Shown here piece by piece: positions 38,311 to 48,504 of a stretch of 58,237 nt of DNA. Made by a program: the position numbers and the translations under genes. The stretch's first letter is position 1; the number at the start of each line of letters is the position of its first letter. The notes under the pieces were generated by a model. The model worked only from the letters and a program-made list of their open reading frames with translations, ran no database searches and was not told the origin of the DNA. The stretch is from Hydrogenophilaceae bacterium (GTDB lineage: Bacteria > Pseudomonadota > Gammaproteobacteria > Burkholderiales > Thiobacillaceae). Where the stretch lies: positions 1-58,237 of the forward strand of contig JANJWO010000046.1 of NCBI GenBank assembly GCA_024709485.1, read 5' to 3'.

Positions 38311-39636
38311 TCAGGGCTGCAACGCGGCCAAGCGGACTTTCCCTTTCGCGGCGTCGAGGCTGGCCTGGTGCCGCGCCATGTCCCTGCCCAGCACGACGCG
38401 CACGTGGATGCCGCGGCGCATGCTGCTGGTTTCCGTGAGCACGGCGTCCTCGGGCAGGTGCGCCAGCAGTTGCGCGGCCTGCTCGCCGTAGCCCGGCAGG
38501 TAGAAGATGCGCGTGACCCTGACGTTGAAGCCGGGCTGGTTGGTCAGGCGCCTGGTGCTGTAGCCGTAATCGGCGAGATAGCGCGAGGTGCGCAGCGCCA
38601 TGTGCCGTATGCCGTTGCCGTTGCGGATTTCCAGCACGAAATCGCCGGGGCTGATCGCGGCCATGCGGATCGCCGCCGCGCGCAGCGGCACGCTGATATT
38701 GGCGGTTCCGGCGACCGGCGCGAGCGTGGTTGGGGCGGCCGCGACCGTATTGGTGTCGCGCAGATGCATTTCATAGATGCGCGGCGCGATCCGGGCGAGC
38801 TGAACCGCGGGCGCCGTAGTTGCCGCGGGCGCTGTAGTTGCCGCGGGCGCTGTGGCTGCCGCGGGCTCGACGCTGGGTTGCGGGCGTGCGTTCGGCTCGG
38901 GCGCCGCAATTGTTACCGCCACGGTTGCCGTGCTGGCTGCCGTGGCGTGCGGCTGGCTGGCAGCGGGCCTTGTTGCCATGGCGGGGGCCATGGCAAGGCC
39001 GTTCATGTTCGGTTCCGTGGTTTGGGCGGGCGCGGCCTCGGCGGGTGCAGCCTCGGCGGGCGCGGCCGAGGAGGCGCTGGCTTGCGCCGCATAGAGCGGA
39101 ACGGACCGGGTTTCCACGGGCGCGGTTTGAACGGGCAGAATCCGGGCTGGCGGCGGCGCCGCCATTGCCGCCGCCGGAGGGTCGCTCTGCTGGGCTGCGG
39201 CCAGGTTGGCGTTGGTCTTGAAATCGGTGGGGTCGAGCGAGAGCGATTGCCGGTAGGCAAGTTCGGCCAGCGTGTTCTCGCCGCTCAAGGCATAGGCATA
39301 GCCCAGGTTGTTCCACAGCGCGGCCGAGGCGGGCTGGTGCTGGAGCCCGGCCTTGAATTGCTCGATGGCTTCGGCGCTGCGTCCGGCGAGCAGCAGGCAG
39401 GCGCCGAGGCCGTTGTGCGCGCCGGCATGGGCGGGGTTGGCGGCCAGCGCCTTGCGGTAGGCTTCGATCGCCAGTTCGTAGCGCTGCTGTCCCTGGTAGT
39501 AGCGGCCAAGCGCGTACTGCGCATGCGCGTCCGCCTGGACGGCGGGACGCGCTGCCTGGCTCAGGGTGGTTTGCGTGCTGCAGCCGGCCATGCCGAGGGC
39601 GGCAATCAGGGCGAGGGAGAGTGTGGTGAATTTCAT
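38311..39636 (-). CDS. tadD: TadD-like TPR lipoprotein with LytR C-terminal-like domain
   Basis: The 441-residue product starts with a lipoprotein signal (MKFTTLSLALIAALGMAGCS). A TPR region follows at about 38-150 (HAQYALGRYYQGQQRYELAIEAYRKAL, ALWNNLGYAYALSGENTLAELAYRQSL), typical of the pilotin-like TadD. A long alanine/proline/threonine linker with short repeats leads to a C-terminal domain (about 335-441) with FVLEIRNGNGIRHMALRTSRYL and GYSTRRLTN, which resembles the LytR_C domain. That fusion is not part of the usual TadD. The ATG at 39636 was chosen over one codon earlier for better spacing from AAGGAGG. Confidence 0.85.
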   Translation of the reverse strand: MKFTTLSLALIAALGMAGCSTQTTLSQAARPAVQADAHAQYALGRYYQGQQRYELAIEAYRKALAANPAHAGAHNGLGACLLLAGRSAEAIEQFKAGLQHQPASAALWNNLGYAYALSGENTLAELAYRQSLSLDPTDFKTNANLAAAQQSDPPAAAMAAPPPARILPVQTAPVETRSVPLYAAQASASSAAPAEAAPAEAAPAQTTEPNMNGLAMAPAMATRPAASQPHATAASTATVAVTIAAPEPNARPQPSVEPAAATAPAATTAPAATTAPAVQLARIAPRIYEMHLRDTNTVAAAPTTLAPVAGTANISVPLRAAAIRMAAISPGDFVLEIRNGNGIRHMALRTSRYLADYGYSTRRLTNQPGFNVRVTRIFYLPGYGEQAAQLLAHLPEDAVLTETSSMRRGIHVRVVLGRDMARHQASLDAAKGKVRLAALQP

Positions 39637-39668
39637 CATGTCCTCCTTGGATGCGCGGCCGGCGTTCC

Positions 39669-40616
39669 TTACTGGCCACCCAGGGCCGGCAGCAGGGTTC
39701 GATAGATGCTGAGGAAGGCGGGTCCCAGCAGCACCAGAAGCATGGACGGGAAAATCGTGAAGATGAGCGGGAACAGCAGCTTCACCGCCAGTTTCGCCGC
39801 CTTTTCCTCGGCGATCAGGCGGCGCTTGGTGCGCAGTCCTTCCGAATGCACGCGCAGCGACTCGGCGATGCTGGTGCCGAAGCGGTCGGCCTGGATCAGC
39901 ATGGCGACCAGCGAGTCGATGTCTTCCAGCCCGGTGCGCAGGGCGAGATTGCGCAAGGCCTGTTCGCGCGAGGCGCCGGCGCGCAATTCGAGGCCGACCA
40001 GGCGGAATTCTTCCGAAGTGACGGGGCTGGTGATGGCCATTTCCTCGCCGACCCGGCCGATGGCGGCATCCAGGCCGAGGCCGGCTTCGACGCAGACGGT
40101 CATCAGGTCGATGGCATCGGGGAAGTTTTCGAACAGCTCGCGCTGCCGCACGAACACCAGGCGGCTCAGGATCGCATTGGGCAGGTAGTAGCCCGCGGCG
40201 GCGAGCGCCAGCACCGTTGCCAGGGTCGGGACGAAATCGGCTTCGAACGCCCCCAGGCCCTTGGCGAGCAGATAAAAGCCCGGCAAGGTCAGGGCGAGCA
40301 GGGTCTTGGCGGCGAAGTAGATGAGCGGCGCGTTCTTGTTGCGATAGCCGGCATTGATGAAGCGCAGGCGGATGGGCGATTCCTGCCAGTCCTCCTCGGG
40401 CAGGGAGAGCCTGGCGAGCGGCCCGGCGATTTTCACGATCTTCTGAATCCATGCCGGCGATTCCTCGTCGACATTCTGGATGAGCTTTTCGCCGCCCATG
40501 ACCTTTTGCAGGCGTTTTTGCGCGACGCCGGGCACCAGCGCGTTCATGACGATGTAGGCCGTCGCCAGCACGGCGAAGAAGACGATCAGCAGGATGACGA
40601 TTTGCAGGCTGGGCAT
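39669..40616 (-). CDS. tadC: Tad secretion platform protein TadC
   Basis: This 315-residue inner-membrane protein of the GspF/PilC type has an N-terminal helix, a soluble stretch and helices near the middle and end. The T2SSF domain is seen in FPDAIDLMTVCVEAGLGLDAAI and ALRNLALRTGLEDIDSLVAMLIQADRFGTSIAESLRVHSEGLRTKRRLIAEEKAAKLAVKLLFPL. With TadB it forms the platform on which TadA drives pilin assembly. It lies about 10 nt after tadB and 32 nt before tadD. Confidence 0.95.
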   Translation of the reverse strand: MPSLQIVILLIVFFAVLATAYIVMNALVPGVAQKRLQKVMGGEKLIQNVDEESPAWIQKIVKIAGPLARLSLPEEDWQESPIRLRFINAGYRNKNAPLIYFAAKTLLALTLPGFYLLAKGLGAFEADFVPTLATVLALAAAGYYLPNAILSRLVFVRQRELFENFPDAIDLMTVCVEAGLGLDAAIGRVGEEMAITSPVTSEEFRLVGLELRAGASREQALRNLALRTGLEDIDSLVAMLIQADRFGTSIAESLRVHSEGLRTKRRLIAEEKAAKLAVKLLFPLIFTIFPSMLLVLLGPAFLSIYRTLLPALGGQ

Positions 40617-40626
40617 GGTGGGGTTC

Positions 40627-41601
40627 CTAAACTCTGATTTTGATCATGCGCCACATCCAGAAAATGCCGACGATCATGAGGCTGGCCGCCCCCGCGATCA
40701 GCTTCCGGCCGGTTTCGTCCGTCCACAGCATGGCCATCAGCTTGGGGTTGATGATGCTGATGAGGATGGCCAGCACGAAGGGCAGGATGCTCAGAATCCA
40801 GGCCGAGAGGCGGCCCTCGGCGGACAGCACCTTGATCGTGGCCAGCAGCTTGAGGCGCTCGCGGATCAGCTTGCCGATCTTGCCGAGGATTTCGGAAAGG
40901 TTGCCGCCGGTGTCGCGCTGCACCAGCACCGCGATCACGAAATAGCGCAAATCCGTGCTGGGAATCCGGGTGGCCAGGTTGAGCAGCGCTTCCTGCATGG
41001 GAATCCCGTAATTCACCTCGTCGAAGGTCAGCTTGAACTCGCCCGCGATGGGCTCGGGCGATTCATTGCCGACCATTTGCAGCGCGCCGGGAAAGGCGTG
41101 CCCCGCCTGCATGGCGCGCGACATCATGTCCAGCGCATCGGGCAGCTGCTGTTCGATTTTTTCCAGGCGCTTCTGCTTGCTGTTGTAGACATACAGGAAA
41201 GGCACCGCGCCGAACGCCAGGGTGACCAGAATTGCCGCCTGCCAGGGGAAGCTCACGAGCAGGCTGAACAGGAAGCCGGCCACGGCGGCGGCCAGCGTCA
41301 GGCCCTGAAAGCGCGCCATGTTCCACGACAGCCCCGATTGCTGCAACAGGCGGTCCATCTGGTGCACGCGCGGCAGGCTCATGAGCAGGCGCGCCAGCCA
41401 GGGCTCCTCGCTCAGCAGCCGCTGCTTGACCAGGCTGGCTTCCTTGGTGCCGTGGGCGCCGGCCGACATCGCCTGCAGCCGCCGTTCGATGCGCTTGGCC
41501 TCGGGGCCGCGGTAACTGTTCCACGACAGGTACAGGCCTTCGAAAAACAGCACCAGGGCGATGAAGCCGAGGACGATCAGCAAGAGATAGAGGATATCCA
41601 T
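40627..41601 (-). CDS. tadB: Tad secretion platform protein TadB
   Basis: This 324-residue inner-membrane protein is of the GspF family. It has two N-terminal helices (LYLLLIVLGFIALVLFFEGLYL at the start), the T2SSF domain with LPDALDMMSRAMQAGHAFPGAL and FDEVNYGIPMQEALLNLATRI, and helices at the C-terminus (ILPFVLAILISIINPKLMAML). It is the partner of TadC. The gene follows tadA by 12 nt in the same operon. Confidence 0.95.
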   Translation of the reverse strand: MDILYLLLIVLGFIALVLFFEGLYLSWNSYRGPEAKRIERRLQAMSAGAHGTKEASLVKQRLLSEEPWLARLLMSLPRVHQMDRLLQQSGLSWNMARFQGLTLAAAVAGFLFSLLVSFPWQAAILVTLAFGAVPFLYVYNSKQKRLEKIEQQLPDALDMMSRAMQAGHAFPGALQMVGNESPEPIAGEFKLTFDEVNYGIPMQEALLNLATRIPSTDLRYFVIAVLVQRDTGGNLSEILGKIGKLIRERLKLLATIKVLSAEGRLSAWILSILPFVLAILISIINPKLMAMLWTDETGRKLIAGAASLMIVGIFWMWRMIKIRV

Positions 41602-41613
41602 GGACTGGGCCCG

Positions 41614-42969
<1,356 letters not shown>

Positions 42970-42990
42970 GGTTTTCTCCCTGATTGTGCG

Positions 42991-44160
42991 TCACCGGCCC
43001 CGCAGAGCCGATAGCCAGCCTTTTTGCTCGGGGGTGGATGTGGGCTGCAGCATGGTGTCGGCCATTTCCACCAGGGCTTTCGCCACCGGGTCGCGCGGCG
43101 CAAGCTTGGCGATGGGGATGCCCTGGTTCACCGAGGTCGCGACGTTGCGGTAGCTGTTGGGCACGGTGCGGTAGACCGGCATGCCCAGCGTTTGCTGGAC
43201 GTCCTTGAGGGTGATCTCGGGTTCCTTCTCATAGCGGTTGATCACCAGGCGCACCTTGGTGGGGCCGTAGCCGAGGGCGCGGAAATCGCCCAGCAGCTTC
43301 TTGGCGTCGCGGATGAACGGCAGCGTCATTTGCAGAACGACATAGATTTCATTGGCGCGATCCAGGGCCTTGACCGAGATCGGCCCTACCGCGCGCGGCA
43401 CATCGAGAATGACGAGGTCGTAGTTCTTGGCCGCCACCTCGATCAGCTGGCCGACGTGTTCCGGCTTGACCGCGAAGGCCTCGTGCGTGTCCTGCGCCGC
43501 CGCCAGCACGCCGTAATTGGGCAGCACCCGGATCAGGCTCGATTCCAGCAGGGTGCTGTCGAGGCGGTTGATTTCGGCGGCGATGCTGGCGACGTTGCTG
43601 ACCGAGCGGCCGTCGGACACGAACAGCTCGGCGTCGCCGCCCTGCAGGTTGAGGTCGATCAGCATGACGCGCTGGCCGGGGTTGGCGCTGGCGACCGCAT
43701 AGCCCAGATTCGCGGCCAGGAAAGTCGCGCCGCTGCCGCCCTTGCAGCCGACCATGGCCAGCACCCGGCCCTGGCGGCGCTGGGGTTTCTTGACCGCGAC
43801 ACGCTGGCGCGCGCGCTCGATCGATTCCTTCAGCACGGAGCCGGTGATCGGCTGCGGCAGGATTTCGGTCACGCCCATGCGCATCATGTGCAGGAGGAAT
43901 TCCGGCGTGAGGGTCTTCGCCAGCAGCACCACCGCCATGCTCGGATTGGCGACGATGGTTTTTTCCAGCTGGTCGAAGGTCGAGTTTTCCTGGTAGATCC
44001 CGTCCACCACCAGCACATCCGGCTGATGGCGTTCGACCACCGAACCCAGCTCCCGGTCGCTGCTCTGGACGGGGGTCAGGTCAAAATCGCCGGCTGCGGC
44101 CAGTTGTGTGCCCAACTGGCCGAGTTCATTCTGGTCTGCGGAAACGAGGACAACTTTCAT
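42991..44160 (-). CDS. tadZ: TadZ / CpaE-like localisation ATPase
   Basis: The 389-residue product has an N-terminal receiver-like domain (KVVLVSADQNELGQLGTQLA) and a C-terminal ParA/MinD-like domain. The Walker A box is altered, VGCKGGSGATFLAANLGYA, with GAT instead of GKT, which is the norm in TadZ proteins; the Walker B region is VMLIDLNLQGGDAELF. TadZ places the Tad machine, often at the cell pole. Its start is separated by about 60 nt from the tadE module. Confidence 0.93.
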   Translation of the reverse strand: MKVVLVSADQNELGQLGTQLAAAGDFDLTPVQSSDRELGSVVERHQPDVLVVDGIYQENSTFDQLEKTIVANPSMAVVLLAKTLTPEFLLHMMRMGVTEILPQPITGSVLKESIERARQRVAVKKPQRRQGRVLAMVGCKGGSGATFLAANLGYAVASANPGQRVMLIDLNLQGGDAELFVSDGRSVSNVASIAAEINRLDSTLLESSLIRVLPNYGVLAAAQDTHEAFAVKPEHVGQLIEVAAKNYDLVILDVPRAVGPISVKALDRANEIYVVLQMTLPFIRDAKKLLGDFRALGYGPTKVRLVINRYEKEPEITLKDVQQTLGMPVYRTVPNSYRNVATSVNQGIPIAKLAPRDPVAKALVEMADTMLQPTSTPEQKGWLSALRGR

Positions 44161-44222
44161 ACTTTAAATATAGGTTTGTTGGTTTTGGTTTGGTGGGTTG
44201 TGGCGATAGGCGCCGTTATTTT

Positions 44223-44768
44223 TTAAAGCAGCCCCAAGGCCTCGGCCGGCATGATGACCGTGGATCTCGGCAGGGCGAACTGGTCACGCGGCATATAGGG
44301 CGCGACCGCATGGAAGTCGAGGGGCGAGCCGTCCGCCTTGGTCAGCGTGGCCCGCACGTAGCGGATGCAGCTGGTTTCCGCATTGACGCAGTTGGCGAAA
44401 TTGTCGGCCGGGCTGGCGATGCCGGCGATGGGGCTGGTTCCCGCCCTGGCATCGGCATAGGTGTTGTAAAAGCTCAGCCTGACGTCGGCGTTGGTGATGT
44501 CCCCGGCGCCGGGGAAATTGACCGTGCCGCTGCTGCCCGGCCGCAGTACGGCGATGCGCTGCACGGCGCCGGTCTGGTTGATCCACCTGACCACCTGCTC
44601 GCGCGCGGCGCGGCGGGTGATTTCCTGCACGCTGTTGATGGTGAAAAACAGCCGGCCGAATTCGATGATGCCGAACAGCAGCATGAACAGCAGCGTGGCG
44701 ATCAGGGCGAACTCGACGGCGGCAACGCCTTGCTGCCGGGATTTCGGGGTGGAATCCGGGGCTCTCAT
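44223..44768 (-). CDS. TadE-family minor pilin (first module)
   Basis: This 181-residue pseudopilin has the N-terminal segment QQGVAAVEFALIATLLFMLLFGIIEFGRLFF, with the TadE glycine-E+5 pattern, then ITRRAAREQVV. The soluble part has one paired set of cysteines (FANCVNAETSCIRYV). I chose the ATG at 44766-44768 (MRAPDSTPKSRQQG); the longer open frame runs through the neighbouring tadE. It is the third gene of the first tadG-E-E module. Confidence 0.85.
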   Translation of the reverse strand: MRAPDSTPKSRQQGVAAVEFALIATLLFMLLFGIIEFGRLFFTINSVQEITRRAAREQVVRWINQTGAVQRIAVLRPGSSGTVNFPGAGDITNADVRLSFYNTYADARAGTSPIAGIASPADNFANCVNAETSCIRYVRATLTKADGSPLDFHAVAPYMPRDQFALPRSTVIMPAEALGLL

Positions 44769-44776
44769 GGCGCGCC

Positions 44777-45220
44777 TTATCGCATGTAGCGCATGGTGGT
44801 GTGCGGCGACATCGTCACGGTCCACAGGTCCATGCCGAATACCGGCACCCAGCCGCCGATGGTGAAGGAATAAGCGACCGCCACGCTGACCGTGTCGGGG
44901 TTGTTGCAGTCGGGCGCGCAGCTGACGGCGACATCCTGCGCCGGCACCAGGCCGGCAACGCCGGATGCCGCGGCGGCGTCGCCGAGCATGCCCCTCGCGC
45001 TTGCCTGCATGGCGGGGGTGATGGGCGCGGCTTCGTCGGCCAGATAGCGGGCGGCGTCGCGCGTGGCCTTGGCGAGCGCGTCGTAATGCCATACCAGCCG
45101 GCCATACTCGATCATGCCGGTGAAGATGAGCACCAGCAGCGGCAGCAGGATGGCCATTTCGATGGCGGCCACCCCTCTGGCAGCGCTGTTGCGGGAAAAG
45201 GACGGGGGCGTCATACGCAT
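44777..45220 (-). CDS. tadE: TadE-like minor pilin (first module)
   Basis: The 147-residue product has the pseudopilin start ARGVAAIEMAILLPLLVLIFTGMIEYGRLVWHYDALAKATRDAARYLAD, with E at the +5 position of the expected cleavage site. The soluble part holds CAPDCNN. It follows tadG by 3 nt and precedes the second tadE-like gene by 8 nt. Expected to be cut by the TadV peptidase at 51257-51799. Confidence 0.88.
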   Translation of the reverse strand: MRMTPPSFSRNSAARGVAAIEMAILLPLLVLIFTGMIEYGRLVWHYDALAKATRDAARYLADEAAPITPAMQASARGMLGDAAAASGVAGLVPAQDVAVSCAPDCNNPDTVSVAVAYSFTIGGWVPVFGMDLWTVTMSPHTTMRYMR

Positions 45221-45223
45221 CGC

Positions 45224-46591
45224 TCAGCGATAGAGCTTGTAGTCCGCGGTGATGCCGGCCGTGCCGACGAGGCCGCCGAATTCGGCATAGATGTCCTTGT
45301 CGGTCGGCAAATCGGCCTTGCGCTGCATCAGGAACCTGCCTCTGGCGAGCACGGTCGCTTCCGCGCAGTTGCCGCCCGCCGTCGGGCATTGCACGATCGC
45401 CAGGGTCAGGATCCGGCGTCCGGGCTGGCCGGCATGCGTCGGGGGGGTGAAGAAATTCCCCGAGGTTTGCGAGTATGGGGTGCCGCTGGCGGGGTAATTC
45501 GCCGCGACCACGGTTCGGCCGGTCGCGAAGCTGCTGCCCGCCGGGATGTCGGCGGGCGGCCGCACGAACGACCAGACGACGCCGTTGTAGTCGGTGGCGA
45601 TGACCGGCGGAATGCCCGTCTTGCTGAGGACGGTGGAGGCTTGCCGCGTGGGCGCCGGGCTCATCCAGGCGGCGACGCTCGCATCGTTGTAGCGGAACTG
45701 CCTGATGTTGGTGTCCGGCGGCGCGGTGGCGGGATCGCACTGGGCCTGCGGCGGATAATCGTCAAAGCGCGAATCCAGCGCCCCCAGCAAGGGGCCGGAC
45801 GCCTTGCCGGGGCGGGTCAGCAGGCGGGGGCTGGCCGCCACCTGCGCCGACACCACGCCCTGGCACATGAATGGCCGGATGAAATCGGAGCCCGTGATCT
45901 GGGCGCAGGCGCCGGGCGAATTGTCGGTGGTGACGGGATTGATCCAGTAGAAGTTGCCTGCCCCCAGCGGGTTGACCTCGCTCAGCTGGTAGGATTTTCC
46001 CGATTCGTAGCCGCAGTTCTGCGTTTTGCAGGGGGAAGCGGTGGAGCCGTCGAGGGCGCAGACCGCGATGGGCATCATTTCGCTCATGTAGGGCCCGGCA
46101 ACCGCGCGGCCGAAGGTGGTGGTGGATTCGATGCCGCCGAATCCCCACTGGAACACGCGCATGAACCAGGTCTGGACGGTGCCAAGGCCGATGCCGCTGG
46201 TGTCGACCTTGATGAAGCGCTTGTCGGCGGCGGCGGCATCGCTGGCCGAGGCATCCGCGAAGCTGCTCCAGGGGCCGTCCGGCGTCGGGCCGAACGCGGT
46301 CTCGCCCGCGCTGATGGAGACGGGATTGCCGCCGAAATCCACGCTGTTGGCCGCGGCCAGCTCGATGGCCTTGTCCTTCGCCGACACGATGCCCGCGGCG
46401 GTGCCGTTGAGCGCCTTCGCGCCGGCCAGGGCGGCGGCGTCGGCCGCGTTCTGCAGTTCGGTCTTGCGCGTATACAGATAGCCCAGGTCCACGACCAGGC
46501 CGACCACCAGGATCAGCAGACCGATGACGATGGCGACGATGATCGCCACCTGTCCGCCCTGCGGTCTCGATGATTTGATCGGCCCGTTCAT
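45224..46591 (-). CDS. tadG: TadG-like protein (first module)
   Basis: The 455-residue protein starts QGGQVAIIVAIVIGLLILVVGLVVDLGYLYTRKTELQNAADAAALAGAKAL, the membrane anchor and ELQNAADAAALAG helix of the TadG/Flp-assembly family. The large exported domain contains several cysteines but lacks the cysteine-rich insert of the second copy at 36927-38261. It lies directly after the small lipoprotein gene. Confidence 0.9.
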   Translation of the reverse strand: MNGPIKSSRPQGGQVAIIVAIVIGLLILVVGLVVDLGYLYTRKTELQNAADAAALAGAKALNGTAAGIVSAKDKAIELAAANSVDFGGNPVSISAGETAFGPTPDGPWSSFADASASDAAAADKRFIKVDTSGIGLGTVQTWFMRVFQWGFGGIESTTTFGRAVAGPYMSEMMPIAVCALDGSTASPCKTQNCGYESGKSYQLSEVNPLGAGNFYWINPVTTDNSPGACAQITGSDFIRPFMCQGVVSAQVAASPRLLTRPGKASGPLLGALDSRFDDYPPQAQCDPATAPPDTNIRQFRYNDASVAAWMSPAPTRQASTVLSKTGIPPVIATDYNGVVWSFVRPPADIPAGSSFATGRTVVAANYPASGTPYSQTSGNFFTPPTHAGQPGRRILTLAIVQCPTAGGNCAEATVLARGRFLMQRKADLPTDKDIYAEFGGLVGTAGITADYKLYR

Positions 46592-46603
46592 GGTGGCTCG
46601 CCT

Positions 46604-46909
46604 CTAGTTGCTGCTGCCGCCGCTGTTGCTGCTGCTGCCGCTGCTGCCCACGCCCAGCCCCAGGTCCAGGCCGGTCTCGGGCGACCTGAAGGACTTGTCG
46701 TAGTTGTTGATGGTCTGGTCCGCCGCCTTGCCGTCGAGGCCCGCGACCGGGTCGGTGTTTCGCGAGGCGTCGGGGTTGAGGGTCTGCTGCGCCACGGCGG
46801 CGCGCACGGCTTCGCCATAATGCTCGTCGTAGTGCGGAGTAGGCGTCATGCACCCGGCCAGCGCAAGCGGAACCAGCGCGAGAAGGATCCGGAATTCGGG
46901 GGTTTTCAT
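46604..46909 (-). CDS. Small tad-locus lipoprotein
   Basis: The 101-residue precursor has a lipoprotein signal MKTPEFRILLALVPLALAGC with the lipobox LAGC at 17-20. The mature part has HYDEHYGEAVRAAVAQQTLNPDAS and VAGLDGKAADQTINNYDKSF, then a glycine/serine tail. Similar small lipoproteins are found beside rcpA in other tad loci, where they may help secretin assembly (compare CpaD/RcpB). The role is inferred from place only. It lies 12 nt after the secretin gene. Confidence 0.75.
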   Translation of the reverse strand: MKTPEFRILLALVPLALAGCMTPTPHYDEHYGEAVRAAVAQQTLNPDASRNTDPVAGLDGKAADQTINNYDKSFRSPETGLDLGLGVGSSGSSSNSGGSSN

Positions 46910-46921
46910 GTTGCTCTCCTA

Positions 46922-48475
46922 TCAGTTCATGCGCAGGTTGTCGGGGTTGGCCCCGCTCGGCGCGGGGGCTGGCGCCGCCGGCGCGGCGGGCGGCGTGGCG
47001 CTTTCCATGCGGCCTTCCAGGAAGAACTCGGCGCGGTTGGGCGCCTTGAAGTTGTCGGTCGGCAGCTTGTAGTTGGGCGGCAGCGGCTTCACCAGGCGCG
47101 GGGTGACCACGAACATCAGTTCGGTGCGGCCTTCCTGGAAGTCGCTGCTGCGGAACAGCGTGCCCAGGATCGGAATCTCGCCCAGCACCGGGATGCGCCT
47201 CACCGTCTCGGTGACGTTGCTCTTGATCAGGCCGGCGATGGCGAAGCTCTGGCCGTCGTTGAGCTGCACCGTCGTCGCCGCCTTGCGCACGGCGAAGGTG
47301 GGGAGGCCGGTTTCGTCGTCCGTGGAGGCGACCTCGGAAACCTCGGGCTCGACCTTGAGGTTGATGCGCCCCCCCGCCAGCACCGTGGGCAGGAATCTCA
47401 GGCGCACCCCGAACTCGCGCTCCTCGAGCGTGATCAGGCCCGTGCCCGCCGTGGTGACCTGGGGCACGCGAATGAATATTTTGCCGCCGGAAAGGAAGTT
47501 TCCTTCCTGGCCGCTGATCGCCATGATGTTCGGCTCGGCCAGCAGGCGCACGACATTGTCGCCCTTCTCGGCGTTGAGGGTGATGGTCGAGTCGCCGATG
47601 GCCAGCGTCAGCTTGTTCGCGATCTCCCCGGCCGCGGTGGTGGCGAGCAGCGACGAGAGCAGCGAGATGGCATCGCCATTGGCGCCGTTGGTGAGGGAGA
47701 GGCCCTCGACCTTGGCGCCCAGCTGATCCAGCAGTCCCTTGGAGACTTCGGCCACCTTCACTTCCAGCAACACCTGCATGGGGTCGGAAACTTTAAGCAT
47801 GTTGATCACCGACACGCCCGCCACCGCGCTTGCCTGGCGCACGTTGGTGCCGCCGATGCTGACCCGGGCGCCGGCGCCCACCTCGCCACCGCCCGCCACG
47901 ATGGGCAGCACGATGTCGCGGTTGATGTAGCGCACGTAGGCCTCGGCGAGGTCCACGGCCTGCGACGCAGCCATGGCGTTGGACACGGTACCGGTCAGCA
48001 CGATGGATTTGGCCGCGGTGGTGACCTTGATGTCCTTTTCCCCGGGCAGCAATTCGTCGAGCTTGCCCTGCAGCTCGTCGGTGTCGATCTCCACGTTGAG
48101 ATCGATCACCGCGGTCTTGTTGTCCCGCGTCCACAGGGTGATGTTGGTGCTGCCGTAGCGCTTGGGCAGCAGGTACAGCTCGGAGGGCGAAAGCAGGGTG
48201 TAGTCGACCACGCTGGGATCGCTCACGGAAACGCGCTTCAGCGAAATCCGGCCGGTGCGCATGATGAACGACTTGCCCACGGTCGCCTTGACCGGCGCCA
48301 GGCCCTCGCGGCCGATGCTGATTTCCATCGCGCCCTGCTCGGGGGTGACGTAATCGGCGCCGGCGGCCAGCCCCGCGGGGGCGGCGGCCTGCGCTGCCGC
48401 GGAAAAGAGGCCGCAACCGCCGGCCAGCGTCCAGGCCGCTACCAGGGCCGTCAGCCCTTTGTGATGTTTGCTCAT
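46922..48475 (-). CDS. rcpA: Tad outer-membrane secretin RcpA / CpaC
   Basis: This 517-residue secretin forms the outer-membrane channel for the Flp pilus. A signal peptide is followed by an N-domain with SFIMRTGRISLKRVSVSDPSVVDYTLLSPSELYLLPKRYGSTNITLW, BON-like and N1 parts, and the C-terminal secretin domain with NVMAISGQEGNFLSGGKIFIRVPQV, GVRLRFLPTVL and VPVLGEIPILGTLF-type motifs (IPVLGEIPILGTLFRSS). The ATG at 48475 has AGGGAG 6 nt upstream; an ATG at 48505 overlapping the previous stop (TGATG) is a second candidate. Confidence 0.93.
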   Translation of the reverse strand: MSKHHKGLTALVAAWTLAGGCGLFSAAAQAAAPAGLAAGADYVTPEQGAMEISIGREGLAPVKATVGKSFIMRTGRISLKRVSVSDPSVVDYTLLSPSELYLLPKRYGSTNITLWTRDNKTAVIDLNVEIDTDELQGKLDELLPGEKDIKVTTAAKSIVLTGTVSNAMAASQAVDLAEAYVRYINRDIVLPIVAGGGEVGAGARVSIGGTNVRQASAVAGVSVINMLKVSDPMQVLLEVKVAEVSKGLLDQLGAKVEGLSLTNGANGDAISLLSSLLATTAAGEIANKLTLAIGDSTITLNAEKGDNVVRLLAEPNIMAISGQEGNFLSGGKIFIRVPQVTTAGTGLITLEEREFGVRLRFLPTVLAGGRINLKVEPEVSEVASTDDETGLPTFAVRKAATTVQLNDGQSFAIAGLIKSNVTETVRRIPVLGEIPILGTLFRSSDFQEGRTELMFVVTPRLVKPLPPNYKLPTDNFKAPNRAEFFLEGRMESATPPAAPAAPAPAPSGANPDNLRMN

Positions 48476-48504
48476 TTTCATCTCCCTATCATTGGTCGTG
48501 AGCA

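Noticed and set aside
38810-38870. Possible CRISPR or integron-like repeats
   Set aside because: The 18-nt repeats are in frame and encode the Ala/Thr/Pro linker of the TadD-like protein; there are no spacers.
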